Part shown: positions 57,139 through 64,000 of the stretch, piece by piece
How the letters are laid out: every line of letters starts with the position of its first letter
Position numbering within the stretch: the stretch's first letter is position 1
Assembly (NCBI GenBank): GCA_037176725.1
Contig: JAZBRS010000075.1
Span: 71,550,001-71,614,000 of the forward strand
Length of the DNA stretch: 64,000 nucleotides
Direction of reading: 5' to 3'
DNA from: Posidonia oceanica
Taxonomy: Eukaryota; Streptophyta; Magnoliopsida; Alismatales; Posidoniaceae
Made by a program: the position numbers and the translations under genes
The notes under the pieces: generated by a model
What the model was told of the DNA's origin: nothing
The model's database searches: none
Seen by the model: only the letters and a program-made list of their open reading frames with translations

Positions 57139-57745
57139 TCTTTTTCTCCTCTTCTTTTTTCCCAAAGGGCATGGGCTTTTGGAGAGGAGATTTTTTAGAC
57201 TAACAGGACTAGTGATTGTTGGGTTCATATCCTCATCTTGAGGTGTATCATTATTTTGTACTCTTGCAATATCAATAAATAAACTTTTGTTTGGGGAAAA
57301 AAAAAAGTAACTTATGTTTAAAATTAATATCTTCTATAATTTCATGGGAGAAGTTAATTAGTTTTGAGGATATTTTTGACTTAGTCTAAATTCATAACTA
57401 CTTGGTTATTTTAGATTTATCTTTATTTTTAAATATCACTTTGAATTAAATATAGCTATAACATTTAATAATGTGACAACTAACTTTAAATCTCATTTTT
57501 CTGATCAAAATAAAGATATATTATTTTAAAATTAACATCATCCATTCTTCTAGAATTTTTTAGAATTTTCCTTAATTAGTTGCTATTTTTAAATATATAC
57601 ATCATGTAGATCACATTTAAGTGCTAGGAAAACCGTACAAATATTAATAATTATGGAAAAATTATTAAAACATTTTATAAAAATTCCATATAATATATAA
57701 AACTCAGGATGACAAAATATTACGTGAGAGTACTCCAGGATACAC

Positions 57746-57797
57746 GTCGCCTCTACAGCTGGCGACAACACTCGTCGCCAATAATACTGGCGACGAG
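57746..57797. repeat. two adjacent hairpins of GTCGCC/GGCGAC
   Basis: First: GTCGCC (57746-57751) and GGCGAC (57761-57766). Second: CTCGTCGCCA (57771-57780) and TGGCGACGAG (57788-57797), a perfect 10-bp stem with a 7-base loop. Such GC words in AT-rich DNA are typical of subterminal regions of CACTA-like elements. TGGTTTTTTGCAGT at 57829-57842 weakly resembles a CACTA end. Confidence 0.8.
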
Positions 57798-57941
57798 GTC
57801 TATCGCTTCTCATATAGGCAACAAGCTGGTTTTTTGCAGTTTCCTTTGTCTTTTATTTTAATCCAAAGAGATGTGTTAAAAGTTCGGAATAACTTCAAAA
57901 TTTCCATAAAATTATAAAAACATGTTCTTTAACATTAAAAT

Positions 57942-58185
57942 ACTCAAATCTGCCTTTAATTTGAGTTCAACGAGAGTATTAACCCTACCACAGCTAATAA
58001 CTCACATTAAATAATGTTTAAGGTACTCAAACTTGCCATTAGTTTGAGTAGAATGAGAGTGCTAGCTCTGCCACAGCTAGCAACCTCACATTAAGTAAAA
58101 TGATCAAGGTACTAAAACTTGCCACTAGCTTGAGTTCGTTAGCTCTGCTACAGCTAACAACCTTGAATCAATAAAAATAAGTAAT
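57942..58185 (+). repeat. three-copy tandem repeat, unit about 83-86 bp
   Basis: Units start at 57942, 58025 and 58111. Each has ACTMAAAYYTGCC, TTTGAGT, then CTCTRCYACAGCTARYAA and a short AT tail. Later units also keep an inverted word pair (TAGCTCTG...CAGCTA). Divergence between units is moderate. Confidence 0.8.
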
Positions 58186-58974
58186 GTTTTTAAATAAATT
58201 ACAGAATATCTGGAAAATATATTAAATATCCTTAGTTATGTGATTTAGGATGCTTCAAAGTTTCATATCCTTAATTAACTCTCGGAAATGCGAAAAATGG
58301 GATATTTACAGATGTCCCTCCTTGGAGTTGATTTTGGAACAAGATTAGCTCCAAAGTAAGAATGATATCCTATTAAACATTTCTTGAAATGGGGAATTCA
58401 CTCTCAAACAATCTGCCACAAGGGGTGGAAAAAATAAATTAGAAAACACCTTTTGGTTTCAGGAGATTGTCACACAACTAAAAGGTGGGACCTACCTGGT
58501 GTCAGGGATTTATCACATAGCTAGGTGGTAGAAAGGGTGAACAGATTCGATTTCAGGACGTTGTCACACAGCCGAATAGTTCAATTAAAATGTCGTCATA
58601 TTAAAGACTCAGATATGGAGGGGTCAAGCCGGTTTCGGAGTTATGTGTCGCAGCCGGTGTCGAGATTATGTCAACCATGTGGAGATAACTTCAACCGGGC
58701 AGAAACTAAATGGAATGATTATGAGAAAATTACTCTATCGCCGAATAAAAAAGAAAAAACGTGGCATTCTATTTGAGAGTTTGCTCAGATTGGAATGATA
58801 AAAGATAGGTAGGTAGAAGTTGAACTAGTTTTAGGAGGATCACACATTCTAAGCGTTTTTAACACTCTTGAAGAATAATGCCTCGTCCACGCTCCACTTC
58901 CAATGACATGAGAAATAATGCATGGATGCATAATTCAAACAAGCGATGCTAACGACTTTTCTTTGTCAATGTAG

Positions 58975-60784
58975 TATACTATTTGAACTCGGGAATCATA
59001 ATGATTTACTATCTTCTATGAGAATGGTGATAAAGAAATTGGAGCCAAATGTGGACATTCAAATACAAGTCTTGAACGAAAACAAATACTTTAGGAACCA
59101 AATGTTAGGATTTGGAGATCCTCAAGCAATTCGTGGTCGTAATACGATGATTCCAGGTAAGGATTTGAATATTATTTATTTTATTTCATAACATTATATC
59201 ATAATATGGGTAATAAACTAATAATCTAATATCATATTTCAGATGAATGGTGGATGCTGAATGGAACAAATGCTTCAAATTCGAGGAAAATTGCAATAAA
59301 TATTTTATCTCAAACTGCCTCAGCTCTAAGATGTGAAAGAAATTAGAGTACATTTAATTTTATCCATACAAAAAGAAGAAACAAACTAGGAACTCAAAGA
59401 TTGAATGATATTGTGTTTGTGCATTATAACATAAGGTTGAAAATGAAACATATCAGAGAGGAAGAAGATAAGAACCACTTCGACCCAATTGATTTGGCGT
59501 ATATATACAATGAGGACAAAGATAGGATCTTATACTTGAGTGGTTGCAAGAAAATGGAGAACTAGTACTAGATGAAAAACAGGGTAGACCAAGTTTAAGA
59601 ATTGCTGTTGAAATGAGCATTGATGTTAAAGAATATATGAGTTCATCAGAGCATTCTCGTAGTGGAACTCCAGGTTTAGGTGGTGAGAGTGATACATATG
59701 ATTCCACACAACCACCAGACGATGATGAAGGCGGTGATAGTGGATATACAGCTCTCAACCTGGAACTGAAGACCTACGAGGAAAAAGTCAAAGGTCACTT
59801 AGCCCATTCACAGGAGAAGATGAATTCATACATGCCACACAAGATAAGCATCATGGAGCCCGACAGCCATCAAGACCTGATCCTTTGGAGTATCATTATA
59901 AAAGAAAACCTCGTAAAGACACAACAAAAGATTCAGATTCTTGAAGTTGTCATACTAGGGGAAGTTTATTAGAGTCACTTGACTCTCTGAATATTCATCA
60001 TTCTACAGACTCTTATGACTTCAATTCTTTTGGAGATCGTTCTTATGGGCAATCAGATTATAACTCTAAAAGTGGATGTACGAGAACTTCATCTTCCTAT
60101 GTCCCAAGCCAACAAAGTGAATGTGATATGAGTTCCATCTTCGACTATGCACCACCACAAATAAAGTATGAGCAGTAACCTTATCAAGGTCCTCCAAGTC
60201 AAGATTACATCCCTTAACAACCTCAACAAGTATTTATTCCACAATATCTACCATTGAGGTTCTTGATTCGGCTGCCAATGTCAGATTATCACTATAATAT
60301 TATGGAATACCAAACATATTATAGCTATATGTCTTAAAACAATTACGTGTTGTGGAGAGAGTCCCAAATTCGACAACAAATTTATCGTGATCACAACGTA
60401 GCTGAACAATAAGAATATTTTGATGAACCAAGACATTCTTTCTGGTATTAAGCATATATAAGGTAACTTTTATTAACATTTTTGTTTTTAAAAATTTATT
60501 AAGTATTTTTATGTATTATTTATACTTCAAGATATTTGTATTAAGTCTATATAGCATATTTTAATGTGATACATGTTTAGAAAGTTGATCTAAATAGTCT
60601 TAAATATAGATTATTTCTTACTTTAACTTATCCTAGAGTTTCAAATCAAAATTCAATATTTTTTGACAATTTCCATGAACTTCCGTAAATTTATCGTGCT
60701 TGCACTGATATTTCCACCAATATTCGACATATTTTTTATTTTTCTCAGACCGAAGTCCAACATGAAACCCACGTTTAAAACCTA
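58975..60784 (+). pseudogene. hAT transposase C-terminus and 3' end, decayed
   Basis: Two exons with good borders (58975-59156; from 59243). Exon 1 has VIKKLEPNVDIQIQVLNEN and FGDPQAIRGRNTMIP. Exon 2 holds the dimerisation domain: EWWMLNGTNASNSRKIAINI, LSQTASALRCERN, stop, STF, HTKRRNKLGTQRLNDIVFVH, DPIDLAYIYNE. The usual CERNWS has TAG in place of Trp (59344). A frameshift near 59530 leads to SGTPGLGGESD and a Tyr/Gln-rich tail to about 60450. The 3' terminus GTTTTAAAACCTA is near 60784 and matches the ends at 48306 and 50269. The N-terminal BED finger and catalytic core are not visible. Some hAT proteins of this type have been domesticated, but this copy is dead. Confidence 0.8.
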
Positions 60785-61606
60785 GATCACTACTGGCCAT
60801 TTGTACGTGCTGTAAACAATGCAGGTAATGAAACCACGAGTACAACCAACAATTCAAACTGCAACGTCTTCAATGCACGTAAATGTCGACAATGTTCTTG
60901 TATGAATAGAATTGTGTTTTTTTTTTCTATTTATGTGTTTTCCTGAGAGTTGATAGTTCTGTATGACTTTTTTTTCCAAATATAGTTTAATGTAGCATTT
61001 GAGTTAGTGTAATTCAATATTATTGATTCCAAGAAATTAAAATCATGAATTTTACTAGGAAATCTACAATAAATCAATATTCCTCTGTATTAGGTAGTGG
61101 TCTAAAACTCTAAATATCTAAATGTCAGTGGTTGGCGCTTTATGACCTATTTGAAAATTTTGTTAAAGTTAACTCCGCCATCCAATTTACACTTAAAAAT
61201 TGCGAAAGAGATGCATGACATAGAATTCATATAAATCAATACATTTATAATAAATTAACAGTATCTCTATAAATCAATTAAAAAAGTAGGAAATTCATGT
61301 TGCCCTATCATAACTAAGAAATCACATGTCTGGAGGTCTTACATGGTAAATGCAAGAGATTACACATGGTATTCCTTATATTCTAGCTAAAAATTAATTG
61401 TGACTTTGTTTCAAAATTCTTGATAGAAGCCGTGAATAACCAAGAACTCATACTTCTCTATAGGTATTTGCACCACCATCAAGATATTTGTCACATACCA
61501 TCATAGGTTGTTTTCTCTCTAGTTTTGTAATCATATATAAGAAAACCTGGGACTGGGATCTCCCTCCCGTGAGATGTGCTGAAGAAAGTGATTTGACCAC
61601 AAGCTT
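60785..61606. other. no gene recognised
   Basis: AT-rich spacer between the hAT relic and the gypsy-type LTR. Nothing identified. Confidence 0.4.
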
Positions 61607-63116
61607 TGTAACGATCCAGATTTTAGTCTGCATATTAGACCAGATATTTAATTTAGAATTTGGATGTGTTGGACGTTAGGGGTTCTAGTGTCCAATGTTA
61701 GACGCATGCCAGGCAACGTTATACACCTGAATTATTGATTTCTGGCTTTCTAGGTGTAAGATACAAGATGTGGTGCATCTAATGTAAGACGTAAGCCCAC
61801 CAGCGTCCTACACTTGAAGTGGTTTTCCTCTGGGTGTTAGACATAGCCTGCTGTGCATCTTACGTAAGACGCATCAGGTTCTGCGTCCAATACCTCGAGT
61901 CGTTACCAGAAGCTGCTATCGCCTATAAGATGCCACCCGACGCCCTAATTTCGATTATCCTTTCTCTCCTCCATCCAGAGTGTGCGAGCGAGGGGTTCCT
62001 AGATGTTGAGCTGCGCAGGAGGAAGGGAGGGTGCTCGAATGCTTGCTCAGAGCTCTGGATCGTTGTGGGGATCGTGGCCGGGATTGGGCTCTCCACGTGG
62101 GTGCAAGGTACACACCCATTCGAGCTCCTATTTTTGCATGGAATGTTGTGTTATGTTGTTGCATGGGTAAATCGCGCTATGTGGATGCTTTGGAATATTT
62201 TTAGAAAAATTTCCATGATTTTTTACAGTGATTTAAATGGGTATGTTAGTTCGGTTTCACTGTTTGTCCGTCGAAACATGCTGGCTTTGAATGATGATAT
62301 CTTGAGTTTAATGCATCTGATCTTTGTGATTTTTGTCCCAAATGATAGAGTATCTCAAGATCTTCAGTTTGATATATTATGTAGAATTTTTGGTTATCTG
62401 TGGAGAGACCAATTGGAGTTCCCAGTTCTGGCTCCTTTTCTTCAGCTTTTCTGGCTCTCTGTGCTGCCTAAATCACCTAGAGGCGCCGAGTATCTGTGGC
62501 ACACCTACCTGGCGCGTTTTGATATCGCACCAAGCTAGTGTGCATCCTGTTGGGGCCAGAGCTAGCTGGCCTGGTGTGGTGGTGATTTTTGTATGGGGCC
62601 TTGAGTTTTGCAAAAGAAGAAGAAGATGTTCTCATCAAGTTTTTCAGAAATTATAGAAATTGTTTTGGTTGATCTCTTAAATTGGATAAAGGATGCATGT
62701 TAGTGTATTAGGTGCCCCTAGATTTTATCTTGATGCCATGAGATTTCTTTGGGAATTAATTTGATTTGGAAGTTAGAGGTAGATTGCATGCACTGTTGTT
62801 ATTGTTATTTGGTTATATTTTTGACCCCCCTAATTATGAGATAGAGTAAGATTAAATGACTTAGAAAATACTAAGTTGATCCTCCTTAACCTCCTTGAGG
62901 TAGATAGTGATTTATAGATCTATAATACTTATAAATTCATTTACCTTGTAATTGTTCAGATTAATAAATTTTAACTATAGGCGGGTGTTACTGGTGTGAG
63001 TCCCTAGTGTGATTTTCTGGCACGATATGGTGGCATGATGCTTGTTTTTGTTTTATTCAGTAGTTTGCATTCTTGGCTATGGTGTGGTGTTTTGGTTTTT
63101 AGGATGGCACTGTGCT
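61607..63116 (+). mobile_element. Ty3/gypsy-type LTR, 5' part, interrupted by a hAT element
   Basis: Starts TGTAACGATCCAGATTTTAG, matching TGTAACGACCCAGATTTGG at 11564. It shares the GCGTCC/GGACGC words, GTGGGTGCAAGGTACAC (62097-62113), TGTCCCAAATGATAG and the ACTTAG...AATACTAAGT region with that LTR. At 63117 it is broken by a hAT element. The 239-codon frame at 61819-62538 has no protein motifs and is a chance frame of the LTR. Confidence 0.75.
61668..61895. repeat. tripartite palindromic word array
   Basis: Successive units. GTTGGACGTT, GTGTCCAATGTTAGACGC, CAACGTTATACACC. Then GTGTAAGATAC, TGCATCTAATGTAAGACGT, AGCGTCCTACAC. Then GTGTTAGACAT, GCATCTTACGTAAGACGC, TGCGTCCAATACC. The period is close to 70-75 bp and each unit keeps a central dyad between outward half-words. 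Confidence 0.75.
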
Positions 63117-63447
63117 TAGAGGTGGAAAGCGGCCCGACCCGTTAATAGGCCCGACATGGCCCGATCCATAGAAAATAAGGGTCGAGCCGTCCCAGGCCCG
63201 ACGTGGGCCATGCACATGCTGGGCCCATGGGCTCGGCCTACTAGACCTAATCGGGTAGGCCCATGAAGGCCTGCTAGGCAAGCCGGGTCGGCTCTCAAAT
63301 TATTTTTTTTTAAAAATACTTTTGGGCAACAGCTGGAAAATCCAATCGTTGGCCGTTATAATTTTAACGTTGCAAAATGCAACGTTAAATTTAACGTTGC
63401 TTTGGCAACGGTTGGTTGGTTTTTTTTCTCTTCTTTTTCTTATTCTT

Positions 63448-63457
63448 CTATAAATAT
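63448..63457 (+). promoter_or_regulatory. TATA box of the hAT transposase gene
   Basis: CTATAAATAT followed by a CT-rich leader, about 300 bp before the transposase ATG at 63749. Confidence 0.5.
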
Positions 63458-63748
63458 CCTTTCATACCTCTCATTTTCTTCACACAACTCACTTTTCTCT
63501 TTATTCTCTACTCTACTACAACTACACTCTCATTCTCTTAATTCTTCCATTCTCTCCAACTATCTCAAATTCTTAAAACTCAAGTGGAGAATTCAAGTTT
63601 AGCTCTAGACTCCGTCGTAGCGTCTGCTACTCTGCTCCGGCCTCCAACAACAAAAATTCTTTACTTCTAATCCCTCCAATTTCTCTACTCCTAATTCCTC
63701 TATTTTTGGGTTAAGGATTTTTTTTATCAGTTTTTTTCATATATTATA

Positions 63749-64000
63749 ATGGAAAATATAGGAAGTTACGATTATATCCCAATCCAGGAGTCAAACCAGC
63801 CTCAAAACACCTAAACACGATCCACAGCCACAAAGAAACCTAGGAAATAAAGTTCATGGGTTTGGGAGCATATAACCTTAGACCATACCGATGAAAATAA
63901 ATGTTATTGTAATTATTGTAATACAGGATACACTTGTCCTAGGGGAGGGAGCGTAGGTCGCATAGTTAGACATTTACAAAAATGTATAGCTGCACATAAT
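63749..64000 (+). pseudogene. hAT transposase N-terminus with BED zinc finger
   Basis: The ATG at 63749 opens MENIGSYDYIPIQESNQPQN, then a TAA and later another TAA (about 63848) break the frame. Beyond them SSWVWEHITLDHTDENKCYC, NYCNTGY and GRIVRHLQKC form a BED-type finger (W...C..C...H...C) as in plant hAT transposases. The rest lies outside the window. Confidence 0.75.

Larger units (their letters stand above)
52340..57306 (+). mobile_element. L1-type LINE, decayed, plus strand
   Basis: Part of ORF1 (52411-53001), ORF2 (52988-57138) and a 3' UTR ending in TTTTGTTTGGGG followed by a 10-base A-tail at about 57297-57306. The 5' end is truncated, since no DUF4283 domain is present in ORF1. 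It is a different LINE family from the one at 33870-39840: sequence, catalytic motif and C-terminus differ. Confidence 0.88.
57307..58974. other. no gene recognised; hairpins and tandem repeats
   Basis: AT-rich. It contains paired hairpins (57746-57797), a three-copy tandem repeat (57942-58185) and two similar blocks with TTGTCACACA (near 58467 and 58560). Part may be the 5' region of the hAT relic that follows. Confidence 0.45.
63117..64000 (+). mobile_element. hAT element, Dart-like, cut by the window end
   Basis: Terminal TAGAGGTGGAAAGCGGCCC resembles the rice Dart/nDart terminal repeat (TAGAGGTGGCCAAACGGGC). It is followed by many GGCCCGAC/GGGCC subterminal words (63130-63295), typical of hAT transposase-binding regions. 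It interrupts a gypsy-type LTR. The presumed 8-bp target site is ACTGTGCT (63109-63116), which cannot be confirmed without the other end. Confidence 0.7.

Noticed and set aside
61819..62538. 239-codon open frame
   Set aside because: It lies inside a gypsy-type LTR, has no protein motif, and the homologous LTRs at 11564-16116 and 32080-33790 do not keep the frame.

Overview
This is nuclear DNA from a flowering plant. It is AT-rich overall, with one intron-containing plant gene and about 60 percent or more of the window made of plant retrotransposons and DNA transposons. The species cannot be named from the sequence. GC-rich codon choice in the later exons of the gene would suit a non-grass monocot or an early-branching eudicot, but that is only a guess. 

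The one gene that looks intact is at 20760-24892 on the + strand. It encodes a secreted GH9 endo-beta-1,4-glucanase of class C (signal peptide, GH9 catalytic domain, linker, C-terminal CBM49). It has eight exons with consistent GT-AG introns, an open frame of 621 codons, all expected catalytic residues, and a TATA box upstream. 

Layout. 1-5843: intergenic, with a SINE-like retroposon and an unidentified coding-like relic. 5844-6459: remnant LTR of a copia-type element. 6686-16458: a Ty1/copia element on the minus strand, with 5-bp target duplication, PBS, PPT and decayed gag-pol. Its upstream LTR was split by a 4.55-kb gypsy-type solo LTR (11564-16116), which itself holds a copia-type solo LTR (11984-13080). 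16464-20500: intergenic and gene promoter. 20760-24892: GH9 gene. 27550-31400: a dispersed repeat interrupted by a CACTA transposon end, followed by a fragment of a 3-hydroxyisobutyryl-CoA hydrolase gene that was probably captured. 32080-33790: gypsy-type LTR, minus strand. 33870-39840: decayed L1-type LINE, minus strand. 39845-44920: intergenic with short repeats. 44925-47840: LTR-type non-coding element rich in palindromic words. 48060-51765: mosaic of hAT ends, a hAT MITE with perfect target duplication, the second copy of the dispersed repeat, and LINE scraps. 52340-57306: second LINE, plus strand, with its poly-A tail. 57307-60784: tandem repeats, hairpins and a hAT transposase relic. 61607-63116: third gypsy-type LTR. 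63117-64000: start of another hAT element of the Dart type, cut by the window end. 

The most unusual signal is in the LTRs. Three sequence-unrelated palindromic words (GGACGTCC, TTCGGTATACCGAA-like, and GCGTCCAACGTTGGACGC-like) are each arranged as inverted or repeated dyads in the LTRs of copia and gypsy elements. One of the words occurs in both a copia and a gypsy LTR. This looks like convergent or exchanged cis-regulatory architecture.
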